From assembly GCA_029782295.1 (NCBI GenBank), contig JAKOVB010000027.1, positions 124,001 through 188,000 of the forward strand: a stretch of DNA of 64,000 nt, in the 5' to 3' direction. Source of the stretch: Pseudomonadota bacterium. Its GTDB lineage: Bacteria > Pseudomonadota > Gammaproteobacteria > Burkholderiales > Methylophilaceae. Below the pieces are notes generated by a model. That model did not search any database, was not told where the DNA came from, and was given only the letters and a program-made list of their open reading frames with translations. Of the stretch, positions 1 to 10,067 are shown one piece after another; position 1 is the stretch's first letter, and each line of letters opens with the position of its first letter. A program made the position numbers and the translations under genes.

Positions 1-1169
1 TGAAGGGTGGTCTCGAAATCCAGTTGCGCCGGTGCCCCGGCATAATCATGCGCCAGCGGCAGATAGGCCGCCTTGCCCGCCTCGACGCTGAACGACATGC
101 CGACCATGCGTGCCTGCAACGGATCCAGGCTGGTGGTTTCGGTATCGAAGCACACCAGCGGCGCAGACCCGATCCTGTCCAGCCATCCTTGCAACTGGGC
201 TTCCGTGAGAATGGTTTCATAGGCACGCGTCGTGACCGCGCTGGCAGCGAACAGGTCGCCAGCAGGCTGTGCCGGCGCCTGGAAAGCAGGACGCGGCACG
301 CCGGGTGCGGCTGGCGTAAAGCTGTTGGCGTTCAGCTCCTTGAGCCAGCTCCTGAATTCGAATCGCTCGAACAACTCGGCCAGCTTGGCATTGTCATGCG
401 CCTCGTGCGTCAGCGCGTGGAGTTCCACCGGCAGATCGATGTCGCAGCGGATGGTGATCAGTTCACGCCCGGTCGGCAGCCAGGGCAGGGCACGACGCAG
501 GTTCTCGCCGACCACGCCCCCCACCTCGCCGGCGTGCGCGATCAGGTTGTCCAGGGAACCGTATTGCGTCAGCCACTTCACGGCTGTCTTCGGGCCGCAC
601 TTCTCCACCCCGGGGACGTTATCCACCGCATCGCCGACCAGCGTCAGGTAATCGATGATCAGCCCGGGCGGCAGCCCGAACTTGGCCTCGACGCCCTTTT
701 CGTCCAGCACCTCGTTGGACATGGTGTTGACCAGGGTCACCTGCGGATTCACCAGTTGCGCGATATCCTTGTCACCGGTGGAAATCACGGTACGCATGCC
801 TTCCGCTTCCGCGCGCTTCGCCAACGCCCCGATCACATCATCCGCCTCTACCCCTTCGACCATCAGCAGGGGCCAGCCCATGGCCTTGATCGCCTCGTGC
901 AAAGGAGCGATCTGGCGGGCCAGATCTTCCGGCATCGGCGGACGATGCGCCTTGTATTCCGGGTAAATGTCATCGCGGAAGGTTTTTCCCTTGGCATCGA
1001 ACACACAGGCGCTATAATCGGCCGGGTAGTCCTTGTGCAGGCGCCGCAACATGTTGAGTACGCCATAGATCGCACCGGTCGGCTCGTTGTTGCGATTACG
1101 CAGGTCGGGGAGGGCGTGGAAGGCACGGTAGAGGTAGGAAGAACCGTCCACCAGCAGCAGTGTTTTCAT
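1..1169 (-). CDS. polA: DNA polymerase I, N-terminal part (cut by window edge)
   Basis: This is the 5' part of the repair and Okazaki-fragment polymerase; 389 residues are visible and the rest lies left of base 1. Residues 1 to about 290 form the 5'-3' exonuclease (flap nuclease) domain, with VDGSSYLYRAFHA near the start, VEADDVIG, STGDKDIAQL and LVGDAVDNVPGV (helix-hairpin-helix). A linker follows, then the start of the 3'-5' proofreading domain with DTET (Asp342, Glu344), so the metal-binding acidic pair is kept. The ATG at 1169 gives the usual MKTLLLVDGS start. It is divergent from the LOG-family gene with a 37-bp gap. Polymerase motifs cannot be judged because they are outside the window. 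Confidence 0.96.
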   Translation of the reverse strand, partial: MKTLLLVDGSSYLYRAFHALPDLRNRNNEPTGAIYGVLNMLRRLHKDYPADYSACVFDAKGKTFRDDIYPEYKAHRPPMPEDLARQIAPLHEAIKAMGWPLLMVEGVEADDVIGALAKRAEAEGMRTVISTGDKDIAQLVNPQVTLVNTMSNEVLDEKGVEAKFGLPPGLIIDYLTLVGDAVDNVPGVEKCGPKTAVKWLTQYGSLDNLIAHAGEVGGVVGENLRRALPWLPTGRELITIRCDIDLPVELHALTHEAHDNAKLAELFERFEFRSWLKELNANSFTPAAPGVPRPAFQAPAQPAGDLFAASAVTTRAYETILTEAQLQGWLDRIGSAPLVCFDTETTSLDPLQARMVGMSFSVEAGKAAYLPLAHDYAGAPAQLDFETTL

Positions 1170-1206
1170 TTTTTGAATTCCGGAAAATTAGGTCGAGATC
1201 ATCACC

Positions 1207-1935
1207 ATGTCGGTCCAAGAAAAACTTCCCCAGGCCATCGAAGCGAGCGCGACCAGCAACAATTACTCCGCGCAGGAATCCTGGCGCGTGTTCGAGATTA
1301 TGTCAGAGTTCGTGGACTCCACGGAACGTCTGAAGGAAATCAGCCCGGCGGTCTCCATCTTCGGCAGCGCCCGCACCGACCCCGGACACACTTATTACAA
1401 GCTGGCCGAAAACATCGCGCGCCAGTTGTCCGATGCCGGCTTCAGCGTCATTTCCGGCGGCGGCCCCGGCATCATGGAAGCCGCCAACAAGGGGGCCTTC
1501 TACGGAAAATCCCCCAGCGTCGGCCTGAACATCCAGTTGCCGCACGAGCAGCACAACAACCCCTACCAGGACATCAGCCAGACTTTCCATCACTTCTTCG
1601 CGCGCAAGGTGATGTTCGTGAAATTTGCCGCCGCCTATGTCGTCATGCCCGGCGGATTCGGCACCATGGATGAGCTGATGGAAGCGCTCACTCTCGTCCA
1701 GACTGGCAAGACACGCAGGATACCCATCATTCTGGTGTGCGGCGATTTCTGGCGGGGCATGCTGGAATGGTTCCGTGATGTCATGGTGAAGGAAGGCATG
1801 ATCGGCGTCGAGGACCTTGATCTGATTCAGGTGATCGACGAACCGAAACAGGTGGTCGAAGCCATCTTCAAGCACTACGAAACCCGCGGCTTCGAACCCT
1901 CTGCACAGGAACGCGAAATCCAACTGAATCTGTGA
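1207..1935 (+). CDS. LOG-family protein (TIGR00730-type Rossmann fold)
   Basis: 242 residues. The nucleotide-binding signature ISGGGPGIMEAA and the catalytic motif PGGFGTMDE (residues 148-156) are those of LOG-family phosphoribohydrolases, which release the base from nucleoside 5'-monophosphates such as cytokinin riboside monophosphate, AMP or others. The protein is longer at the N-terminus than short plant-type LOG proteins. No signal peptide is seen, so it should be cytoplasmic. It is followed after 50 bp by the DUF2782 gene on the same strand. The substrate cannot be told from sequence. Confidence 0.85.
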   Translation: MSVQEKLPQAIEASATSNNYSAQESWRVFEIMSEFVDSTERLKEISPAVSIFGSARTDPGHTYYKLAENIARQLSDAGFSVISGGGPGIMEAANKGAFYGKSPSVGLNIQLPHEQHNNPYQDISQTFHHFFARKVMFVKFAAAYVVMPGGFGTMDELMEALTLVQTGKTRRIPIILVCGDFWRGMLEWFRDVMVKEGMIGVEDLDLIQVIDEPKQVVEAIFKHYETRGFEPSAQEREIQLNL

Positions 1936-1985
1936 TGATCTGATAAAATCCTCAACAGGTTCTTACCCAACGACACGAGGTCAAC

Positions 1986-2327
1986 ATGTCCCGCATTCGT
2001 ACCCTGATTTTCCTGGCGCTGTGCGCCCCCATGCTGTCGTTGGCGGCCAACACGCCGCCGCCTCAGCTGGAGCCCCTGCCGGAACCGCCGTCCGCGCCGG
2101 AGGGATACGAGCCGGATGCCACCGAGCCTCAGGTGACGATCATCAAGCGCGGCGAGGACACCATCGAGGAGTATCGCGTCAACGGAGAGCTCTACATGCA
2201 GAAGGTGACCCCGTCCCACGGAACCTCCTACTACCTCGTCAAGGAAACCATCGACGGCGGCTGGTCTCGACTGGATGGCCCAGGCGAGCGCATCGCCGTT
2301 CCACACTGGGTGTTGTTCAGATTCTAA
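1986..2327 (+). CDS. DUF2782 family exported protein
   Basis: 113 residues. It opens with a signal peptide of about 20 residues ending SLAA, followed by a proline-rich linker and a compact domain ending in a hydrophobic WVLFRF tail. The pattern matches the DUF2782 family of small exported proteobacterial proteins with no known function. It lies between polA/LOG and thrB, as I recall for other betaproteobacteria. A GAGG stretch 7 bases ahead of ATG supports the start. The function is unknown. Confidence 0.75.
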   Translation: MSRIRTLIFLALCAPMLSLAANTPPPQLEPLPEPPSAPEGYEPDATEPQVTIIKRGEDTIEEYRVNGELYMQKVTPSHGTSYYLVKETIDGGWSRLDGPGERIAVPHWVLFRF

Positions 2328-2410
2328 ATGTCCTGCCTGCCGCTCCGCTCCCGGCCACGTCCAGTATGGGATGGCCGGGACGGCGCCCGATGAAGCCCTG
2401 ACCGTTACCC

Positions 2411-3358
2411 ATGTCCGTATACACCACCGTCACCCCCGAGCAACTGCAAGCCTGGCTCCGCCATTTCCCGCTCGGCGAGCTGATTGAACTCAAAGGCATC
2501 GCCTCAGGCATTACCAACACCAATTATTTCGTCACGACCGACACCGGCCGTTACGTCCTCACTCTGTTCGAGAAGAACAGTGCGGAGGAGTTACCTTATT
2601 TCCTCGACCTGATGGCCCACCTCGCGGACCACGGCATCCCCTGCCCGCACCCGATCGCGACTGAAGACGGGCGCTATCTCGGGGAACTCAACGGCAAACC
2701 GGCCGCCCTGGTCAGTTGCCTGCGCGGCAGCTCCCTGGACAACCCGGCCCCGGTGCATTGCGCAGAAATGGGTCGCGTCCTGGCCGAGATGCATCTCGCC
2801 GGACGCTCATTCGCACAGACCATGAGCAACCCGCGCGGCCCCCATTGGTGGAACACCACCGCTGCAACCATCATGCCTTTCCTTGACGACGCTCAACGCA
2901 GATTGCTGGAGCAGGAACTGGCGTTCCAGGCGAGGTTCCGTGACCTTGACCTGCCACGCGGGGTCATCCATGCCGACATGTTCCGCGACAACGTGCTGTT
3001 CGATGGCGACCGCTTGACCGGATTGATCGATTTCTACTATGCCTGCAACGACGTACTGGCCTACGACCTGGCCATCACCGTCAACGACTGGTGCGTCCAC
3101 GCCGACGGCAGTCTCGATGAAGACCGCCTGCAGGCCATGCTGCGCGCCTACCATCAGGTACGCCCGCTCAACGATGCCGAATGCCAGGCATGGCCCGCCC
3201 TGATGCGCGCCGCCGCGCTTCGCTTCTGGCTGTCCCGTCTTTACGACAAGCACCACCCGCAACCGGGCGAACTCACGCACGCCAAGGACCCGGAACATTT
3301 CCGGCGCATCCTCAGCCTGCGTGCGGCAACGACGGAATGCATCAGCCATCGCTTCTGA
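2411..3358 (+). CDS. thrB: Homoserine kinase, APH-fold type
   Basis: 315 residues. It phosphorylates L-homoserine to O-phosphohomoserine in threonine synthesis. This is the aminoglycoside-phosphotransferase-like (type II) enzyme, not the GHMP kinase of enteric bacteria. The N-terminus has the ThrB pattern GIASGITNTNYFV, the Brenner catalytic loop is HADMFRDNVLF (His187 onward), and LIDFYYACND holds the metal-binding Asp. The length is normal for the family. The start at 2411 gives the usual MSVYTTVTP. The next gene starts 28 bp downstream, so co-transcription is likely. Confidence 0.93.
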   Translation: MSVYTTVTPEQLQAWLRHFPLGELIELKGIASGITNTNYFVTTDTGRYVLTLFEKNSAEELPYFLDLMAHLADHGIPCPHPIATEDGRYLGELNGKPAALVSCLRGSSLDNPAPVHCAEMGRVLAEMHLAGRSFAQTMSNPRGPHWWNTTAATIMPFLDDAQRRLLEQELAFQARFRDLDLPRGVIHADMFRDNVLFDGDRLTGLIDFYYACNDVLAYDLAITVNDWCVHADGSLDEDRLQAMLRAYHQVRPLNDAECQAWPALMRAAALRFWLSRLYDKHHPQPGELTHAKDPEHFRRILSLRAATTECISHRF

Positions 3359-3385
3359 CCCCAGGAACCACCACAAGGAACCACC

Positions 3386-4111
3386 ATGTACGCTCGCCAA
3401 GTCAACGCAAAAAACAGTTGGAACTGGATCGTCGATGGATATGGCCTGTTCAAGCAGAGCCCCGTCATCTGGATTGCGCTGTTTTTCATCTACGTCCTGA
3501 TCGCCATGGTGCTCAGCATCGTGCCCGTATTCGGGCCCATCATACTCAACCTGCTGGCACCGGTATTCATGGCCGGATTCATGATCGGATGCAAAGCCAT
3601 CGAGGAGGGTGAAGAACTGGAAATCAACCACCTGTTTGCCGGCTTCAAGCTGCACACCTCGCGTCTGATCACGGTCGGCGGCATTTATCTCGCCGGCGTC
3701 ATCGTCATTGTCGGCCTGATCTTTGTGATCACCGGTGGTGCCGCAGCGATCGGCGGCATGGAACACGGCACCCCCTCCCCCGCCCAATCTGCCACAGTCG
3801 CCATTGCCATGCTGATCGCCTTCGCGGCGATCATGCCTCTGGTCATGGCCTACTGGTTCGCACCGACACTGGTTGTGTTCCACGAGATCCAGCCTCTGGA
3901 AGCGATGAAGCTGAGCTTCAACGCCTGCCTGCGCAACCTGGTGCCCTTCCTGCTCTATAGCGTGATCTGCATCGTACTCATGCTTCTGGCCATCATCCCG
4001 CTCGGCCTGGGCCTTCTGGTCATGATCCCGACCATGACCGCATCGCTGTATACCAGTTACAAGGACATCTTCGACCAGCCCACCATCGGTGGCGGTGAAA
4101 TGGCGATGTAA
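3386..4111 (+). CDS. BPSS1780-family integral membrane protein
   Basis: 241 residues with about five hydrophobic membrane segments. The opening MYARQVNAKNSWNWIVDGYGLFKQSP, and the mix of a conserved N-terminal amphipathic stretch with glycine-rich membrane helices, resemble the BPSS1780 family of betaproteobacterial membrane proteins. No catalytic motif is visible and the function is unknown. It follows thrB closely and is the last gene of the plus-strand run before a terminator. Confidence 0.75.
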   Translation: MYARQVNAKNSWNWIVDGYGLFKQSPVIWIALFFIYVLIAMVLSIVPVFGPIILNLLAPVFMAGFMIGCKAIEEGEELEINHLFAGFKLHTSRLITVGGIYLAGVIVIVGLIFVITGGAAAIGGMEHGTPSPAQSATVAIAMLIAFAAIMPLVMAYWFAPTLVVFHEIQPLEAMKLSFNACLRNLVPFLLYSVICIVLMLLAIIPLGLGLLVMIPTMTASLYTSYKDIFDQPTIGGGEMAM

Positions 4112-4165
4112 TTTTCAGGCCGGTTGTCACTCAGGAGTTGCCGGCCGGCCCATCGCAACACCCCG

Positions 4166-4205
4166 AAAAAAATCCCCGAATGCAATCGCAGCCGGGGATT
4201 TTTTA
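4166..4205. terminator. Bidirectional intrinsic terminator
   Basis: An A-run, the stem AATCCCCG/CGGGGATT (4171-4178 with 4193-4200) and a T-run on the other side form a hairpin that works in both directions. It separates the plus-strand thrB/BPSS1780 run from the convergent BLUF-like gene. Confidence 0.88.
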
Positions 4206-4243
4206 TGGGTCGGACAGGGCAAGCAATTCGGCAACGGGATCGA

Positions 4244-4621
4244 TCAGCGCATGTTTGCGACGAACTGGTTGAGCATACGCATGCTGCCGTTCCTGTCGTT
4301 CCGCAACTCTTCTTCAGAAAAGATCGGATGACCGCCGCAATGGCTCACATTCGTGCTCCACGTGCTGAACTGCCGCTCGACGATGGGGCCTTCATCGATG
4401 ATGATCTGGGTATTGTGCAACGGACTCTGGCAGGCTTCCGTGTACAGGGCCCTGACCGCAGCCTCCTCCCCCTCCAGCAGACTCATGAAATTACCCTGCC
4501 GGTAAACCAGCATACCTGTCACATCCAGTTTCCTTGCCAGCTGGCTGGCGCATTCCAGAATGGTTTCCAGTTCCTTCTGGCCGGGCTGCACGGAAGTGCT
4601 CACGAAACTCAATTGATACAT
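4244..4621 (-). CDS. BLUF-fold protein lacking the photoactive residues
   Basis: 125 residues. The chain follows the BLUF (blue-light sensing, FAD-binding) fold throughout: an opening beta strand with FVS, then VTGMLVY, NFMSLLEG and a late FSTW. The start at 4621 is chosen over longer options because AGGA lies just upstream and BLUF chains begin there. Aligned on the TG and LEG landmarks, the flavin-pocket residues are all changed: the usual Tyr is Phe6, Asn is Ala29, Gln is Ser47, and Met near the end is Thr90; Trp88 is kept. Canonical BLUF photochemistry needs the Tyr and Gln, so this is probably not a normal light sensor. No effector domain is attached. Confidence 0.8.
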   Translation of the reverse strand: MYQLSFVSTSVQPGQKELETILECASQLARKLDVTGMLVYRQGNFMSLLEGEEAAVRALYTEACQSPLHNTQIIIDEGPIVERQFSTWSTNVSHCGGHPIFSEEELRNDRNGSMRMLNQFVANMR

Positions 4622-4748
4622 GCTTGATCCTGGAAAAAACCGATGGGCCGGGGAAACCGGCCCATATGAATGAATTTTCCGCACCATATCGCATCCGCCA
4701 TCGGATTGGCATCCCCAATAATAGGGAGCGCCTGCATGCACAGCATTC

Positions 4749-6932
4749 CTACACGGGCTCCAGCTTTGCGTATTCCACCAGCAACTTCTTCAGACCGACA
4801 TGCCCGAAGTTCACCTGCACGATCAGTTCGCTCGGATTCCCTTCGTAGCTCACCACCACCCCTTGTCCGAACTTGCTGTGCATCACTGCCTGCCCCACAC
4901 GCCACGGATATTGCGAAGACTGGCTTGAGGCAACACGAGGGGCATTGCCAAAGGCAGGCTCGGCCGCGAATTTCGTGACCGGTCGCGCATTCAGCCGCTT
5001 CAGCAATTCATCCGGGATCTCATCCAGGAAACGTGAAGGCACGCCATACCGCACCTGTCCGTGCAGCATCCGGCTCTGCGCGTGGCTGAGATACAGGCGG
5101 CGGCGGGCACGCGTCACCGCGACGTACATCAAGCGCCGCTCCTCCTCCAGCCCATTGGCCTCATACATGCTTTGCTCGTGCGGGAACAGCCCCTCTTCGA
5201 CCCCGCAGATAAAGACGTTGAGGAACTCGAGCCCCTTGGAGGCATGCACCGTCATCAATTGCAGCGCGTCACGACCGGGGTCTGCCTGATGTTCCCCTGC
5301 CTCCAGACTGGCGAAGGTCAGGAAGGCCACCAGCAGCTGTTGCGCCGCCGTCCCAGCCGGTTCCTCGCCCTCAACGGGCTCGGCCCCGTCATGCTCCTGG
5401 ACGAAAGCCACGGCAGCGTTCACCAATTCATCCAGATTGGCGATCCGCTCCTCGCCTTCCTTTTCAGACTGGTAGTGAGCGCGCAAACCACTCTGGTCGG
5501 TAATGACGTCGATCATCTCAGGGAGCGGCAAGCCATGGCACTGTTCCTGCAGCGACCTGATCAGCGCAACGAAAGCCGGAATCCCCTTTGCCATGGCCTT
5601 GCCTGCCGACGCAGTCTCCGCAGCGGCCCAGAGGCTGCACTCGTTCTGTTTCGCCCCTTCCTGCAACTGCTCCAGGCTGCGTGCACCAATGCCGCGCGTC
5701 GGGAAATTGATGACCCGCAGCAAGGCAGTGTCATCGTTCGGGTTTGCTACCAGGCGCAGATATGCCATGGCGTGCTTGATTTCCGCACGTTCGAAGAAGC
5801 GCAATCCCCCATAGACTCGATATGGAATCCCGGCCGAAAACAATGCATGCTCCAGCACCCGTGACTGGGCATTGGAACGATAGAGCAATGCCATATCTGC
5901 AAGCGACTGGCCTTCCGCATGCAGGGCCTTCACCTCTTCAACGATAAAATTGGCTTCTTCAATGTCGTTGTAGCCCTCGAACACACGCACCGGCTCCCCC
6001 GCCCCTGACGAGGTCCAAAGGTTCTTGCCCAGCCGATTCTTGTTGTGGGTGATGATGGCGTTAGCGGCATCCAGAATGTTGCTGTGAGAGCGGTAATTCT
6101 GTTCCAGCTTGATGATCTTATGCACGCCGAAGTCGTGCTCGAAATCCAGCATGTTGCCAACCCGGGCGCCACGGAAGGCGTAAATCGACTGGTCGTCGTC
6201 CCCCACGGCGAACACGCAATTGTTCTTACCTGCCAGCAGCTTCAGCCACAGGTACTGCAGACGATTGGTGTCCTGGAATTCATCCACCAGCACGTATCTG
6301 AAACGCTGCTGGTAATGCTCGCGCAAGGCGGTTTCGCGCGCCAGCACTTCATAACAGCGCAACAGCAATTCGGCGAAATCCACCACCCCTTCGCGCTGGC
6401 ATTGCGCATCGTATTCGGCATAGATTTCACGCATTTTCTCGGAATGCTTGTCGTAGGCATCCAGCTGATCGGCGCGCAGGCCTTCTTCCTTGCTGTTGTT
6501 GATGTAATTCTGCACCTGCTTGGGCGGAAATTTCTCGTCGTCGACATTCATCGCTTTCATCACGCGCTTCACGGCGGAAAGCTGGTCGGCAATATCGAGT
6601 ATCTGGAACAGCGCGGGCAAACGTGCCTCGCGATGGTGTGCACGCAGGAAACGATTGCACAGTCCGTGGAAGGTTCCCACCCACATGCCGCGGGTATTGA
6701 TCGGCAGCATCGCCGACAGACGCGACAGCATTTCCTTGGCTGCCTTGTTGGTGAAAGTCACGGCCAGCAACCCGCTGGGGCTGATCTGCCCGGTCTGGAT
6801 CAGCCAGGCGATGCGCGTGGTCAGGACCCGCGTCTTGCCGCTGCCGGCTCCGGCCAGGATCAGTGCTGACTGGTAAGGCAATGTGACTGCTTCGAGTTGC
6901 TTGTCGTTGAGGCCTTCGAGGAGGTCGGTCAT
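4749..6932 (-). CDS. uvrD: DNA helicase II (UvrD)
   Basis: 727 residues. It is a superfamily 1A 3'-5' helicase acting in nucleotide excision and mismatch repair. Walker A GAGSGKT is at residues 28-34, followed by FTNKAAKEM (motif Ia), VDEFQDTN (motif II), DDDQSIYAFRGA (motif III), and later LMTVHASKGLEF and VAVTRARRRLY (motifs V and VI). The C-terminal region, with VVVSYEGNPSE and LKKLLVEYAKLEPV, matches the small UvrD-type (Tudor-like) tail, which favours UvrD over Rep. The length is normal. The BLUF-like gene follows on the same strand after 127 bp. Confidence 0.95.
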   Translation of the reverse strand: MTDLLEGLNDKQLEAVTLPYQSALILAGAGSGKTRVLTTRIAWLIQTGQISPSGLLAVTFTNKAAKEMLSRLSAMLPINTRGMWVGTFHGLCNRFLRAHHREARLPALFQILDIADQLSAVKRVMKAMNVDDEKFPPKQVQNYINNSKEEGLRADQLDAYDKHSEKMREIYAEYDAQCQREGVVDFAELLLRCYEVLARETALREHYQQRFRYVLVDEFQDTNRLQYLWLKLLAGKNNCVFAVGDDDQSIYAFRGARVGNMLDFEHDFGVHKIIKLEQNYRSHSNILDAANAIITHNKNRLGKNLWTSSGAGEPVRVFEGYNDIEEANFIVEEVKALHAEGQSLADMALLYRSNAQSRVLEHALFSAGIPYRVYGGLRFFERAEIKHAMAYLRLVANPNDDTALLRVINFPTRGIGARSLEQLQEGAKQNECSLWAAAETASAGKAMAKGIPAFVALIRSLQEQCHGLPLPEMIDVITDQSGLRAHYQSEKEGEERIANLDELVNAAVAFVQEHDGAEPVEGEEPAGTAAQQLLVAFLTFASLEAGEHQADPGRDALQLMTVHASKGLEFLNVFICGVEEGLFPHEQSMYEANGLEEERRLMYVAVTRARRRLYLSHAQSRMLHGQVRYGVPSRFLDEIPDELLKRLNARPVTKFAAEPAFGNAPRVASSQSSQYPWRVGQAVMHSKFGQGVVVSYEGNPSELIVQVNFGHVGLKKLLVEYAKLEPV

Positions 6933-7250
6933 TTATGCCACTCACTTCCGAAAGTCTTGCTGCCCGCGCACGAAGGCATGGCGGTAACCGAAGACACCAC
7001 ATTGACACGGCGTTGGGCCGTTCAACGATGTATTCGCACACAGACACAAGACATATAAACAAAAAATGCGTGCGCCCAATGACGGGCAACACGCATAAAT
7101 ATCTCATTTCAGCGGGAACTTATTTGCTTGTTGCAAATCTTATTCAGCAGACGCTTACGTCTCCCGCTTCTCCTCCCTGAGCGGGCGCCATATCCCATAT
7201 GGCATCTTGCGCCCCGGTTTTAATCCCCTTTAGCCGGGGCCTTTTTTTGC
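6933..7250 (+). other. uvrD-groEL gap with possible small structured transcript
   Basis: No recognised gene lies here. On the plus strand a 33-codon reading frame (7079-7180) ends in Pro-Pro just before the stop. Around and after its end lie three hairpins in a row: CCCGCT/AGCGGG (7163-7168 with 7180-7185), GCCATAT/ATATGGC (7187-7193 with 7197-7203), and a terminator at 7211-7248. A TATAAA at 7054-7059 could be a -10 box but has no good -35. The frame has no strong ribosome binding site. It could be a small RNA, a small protein gene, or the uvrD promoter region with nothing else. Confidence 0.35.
7211..7248 (+). terminator. Intrinsic terminator on the plus strand
   Basis: The stem GCCCCGG/CCGGGGC (7211-7217 with 7234-7240) is followed by seven T. 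It is oriented for plus-strand transcription although no known plus-strand gene lies upstream, which implies a transcript in the uvrD-groEL gap. Confidence 0.75.
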
Positions 7251-7329
7251 CTGTCGTGATCGCAGACTTCACTAACCGGACAACAAGATAGCCGAAGTAT
7301 AAGCGCAACTTCAGGATTCGCAAAGCAAA

Positions 7330-7355
7330 AAAAGCCCCGCAATCGCGGGGCTTTT
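7330..7355 (-). terminator. groESL operon terminator
   Basis: The stem AAAAGCCCCGC/GCGGGGCTTTT with a 4-base loop is followed on the minus strand by a T-run. It lies 24 bp beyond the groEL stop. Confidence 0.9.
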
Positions 7356-7379
7356 CGTCGGTACTGCTGAGGGGATGGA

Positions 7380-9041
<1,662 letters not shown>

Positions 9042-9064
9042 TTAGATTCTTGGAAAGGCAGCGA

Positions 9065-9355
9065 TTAAGCTTCCACGACACCCATGATGTCTTCTTCGCG
9101 CATGACCAGCAGCTCTTCGCCGCCGACCTTCACGGTCTGGCCTGCGTACTTGCCGAACAGCACCTTGTCGCCGACCTTCACGTCCAGCGCCACTTGCTTG
9201 CCATTCTCATCACGCTTGCCCGGGCCTACGGCGATGATTTCGCCCTGGTCAGGCTTTTCGGTAGCCGTGTCGGGAATCACGATGCCGGAAGCGGTCTTGC
9301 GCTCTTCTTCCAGACGCTTGACGATCACACGGTCATGCAAAGGACGAATTTTCAT
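9065..9355 (-). CDS. groES: Co-chaperonin GroES (10 kDa)
   Basis: 96 residues, the normal length. It is the heptameric lid of Gro[16 protein letters not shown] opens the protein, the mobile loop is near [11 protein letters not shown], and the end is [15 protein letters not shown]. The start at 9355 is preceded by AAGGAG on the minus strand, so the 16 extra upstream codons in the same frame are 5' leader, not protein. It is the first gene of the groESL operon. Confidence 0.97.
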   Translation of the reverse strand: MKIRPLHDRVIVKRLEEERKTASGIVIPDTATEKPDQGEIIAVGPGKRDENGKQVALDVKVGDKVLFGKYAGQTVKVGGEELLVMREEDIMGVVEA

Positions 9356-9409
9356 GTAGTTCTCCTTGAGATGAATTCGGTAAAACAAATTAGGTTGAGA
9401 CATGAATTG

Positions 9410-9436
9410 TTAGCACTCATGTCCTTCGAGTGCTAA
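9410..9436 (-). promoter_or_regulatory. CIRCE operator (HrcA site)
   Basis: A perfect copy of the CIRCE inverted repeat, TTAGCACTC and GAGTGCTAA separated by 9 bases. CIRCE is the binding site of the heat-shock repressor HrcA. It lies in the groES leader directly after the -10 box. Confidence 0.97.
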
Positions 9437-9465
9437 TGATAGGGGTGCAGCGGTCAAATTTCAAG
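9436..9465 (-). promoter_or_regulatory. groESL promoter, overlapping sigma-32 and sigma-70 patterns
   Basis: On the minus strand CTTGAAA (9459-9465), then 13 bases, then CCCCTATCAT (9436-9445) fits the heat-shock sigma-32 pattern. The same bases read as TTGAAA, 17 bases, TATCAT fit sigma-70. The -10 box abuts CIRCE, so positive (sigma-32) and negative (HrcA) heat-shock control appear stacked. Confidence 0.75.
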
Positions 9466-9501
9466 TCCCGTCAATTTACGAACCGGGGAATCGCTTTAAA
9501 A

Positions 9502-9936
9502 TCAGGCGCGTGCCAGCACCCAACGGACGATGTCCTGTGCTGACATAGCCCCGGCCTGACGCCCAACTTCCCGCCCGTCCCTGAACAGCACCAGCGTGGG
9601 AATGCTGCGGATGCCGAGTTGAGTTGCCAGCCCCTGCTCGACCTCGGTATTGACCTTGGCCAGCCGTACACGTGGTTCGAGCATGCCCGCTGCCTCTGCA
9701 AAAGCAGGTGCCATGACTCGGCATGGACCACACCATGGCGCCCAGAAGTCAACCAGTACTGGAATATCATTGCTGCCGATGTGCTTCGCGAACGTATCAC
9801 CACGCAACTCCATCGGGTGCGCATCGAAGAGCGGCTGATGGCACTTGCCGCATCCCGGGTGCTGGGCCATTCGCGTCGCCGGCACACGATTGACCGCGTG
9901 GCAGCGGGGACAGACAAGGTGCAATGTTTCGCTCAT
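9502..9936 (-). CDS. trxC: Thioredoxin 2 (TrxC), zinc-finger type
   Basis: 144 residues. It is a cytoplasmic protein disulfide reductase. An N-terminal zinc ribbon with CPRC and CGKC precedes a thioredoxin domain with the WCGPC active site and the cis-proline SIPT. This two-part layout separates TrxC from TrxA, which is encoded at 53648. The ATG at 9936 is preferred over a TTG one codon upstream. It lies upstream of the groES promoter on the same strand. Confidence 0.93.
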   Translation of the reverse strand: MSETLHLVCPRCHAVNRVPATRMAQHPGCGKCHQPLFDAHPMELRGDTFAKHIGSNDIPVLVDFWAPWCGPCRVMAPAFAEAAGMLEPRVRLAKVNTEVEQGLATQLGIRSIPTLVLFRDGREVGRQAGAMSAQDIVRWVLARA

Positions 9937-10067
9937 CAAAGGACTCTTTCACTGGCTATCGATTCACCAGGAAGATAAAGGCGATTTCGTATCTTTCAAG
10001 GGGGCGACCTGCAACATCCCGGGTTCATTTGCCGCCAGCCCCATTTGGTCTCGAGCAGCGTTGCGAC

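Noticed and set aside
24..1673. Long plus-strand reading frame of 549 codons
   Set aside because: It is antisense to polA and then reads an alternative frame of the LOG gene. Protein quality is poor (Arg/His/Gln-rich) while both other readings match known families.
7002..7007. TTGACA as a -35 box for the plus-strand small transcript
   Set aside because: No acceptable -10 box lies 15 to 19 bases downstream; the nearest TATAAA is much too far.
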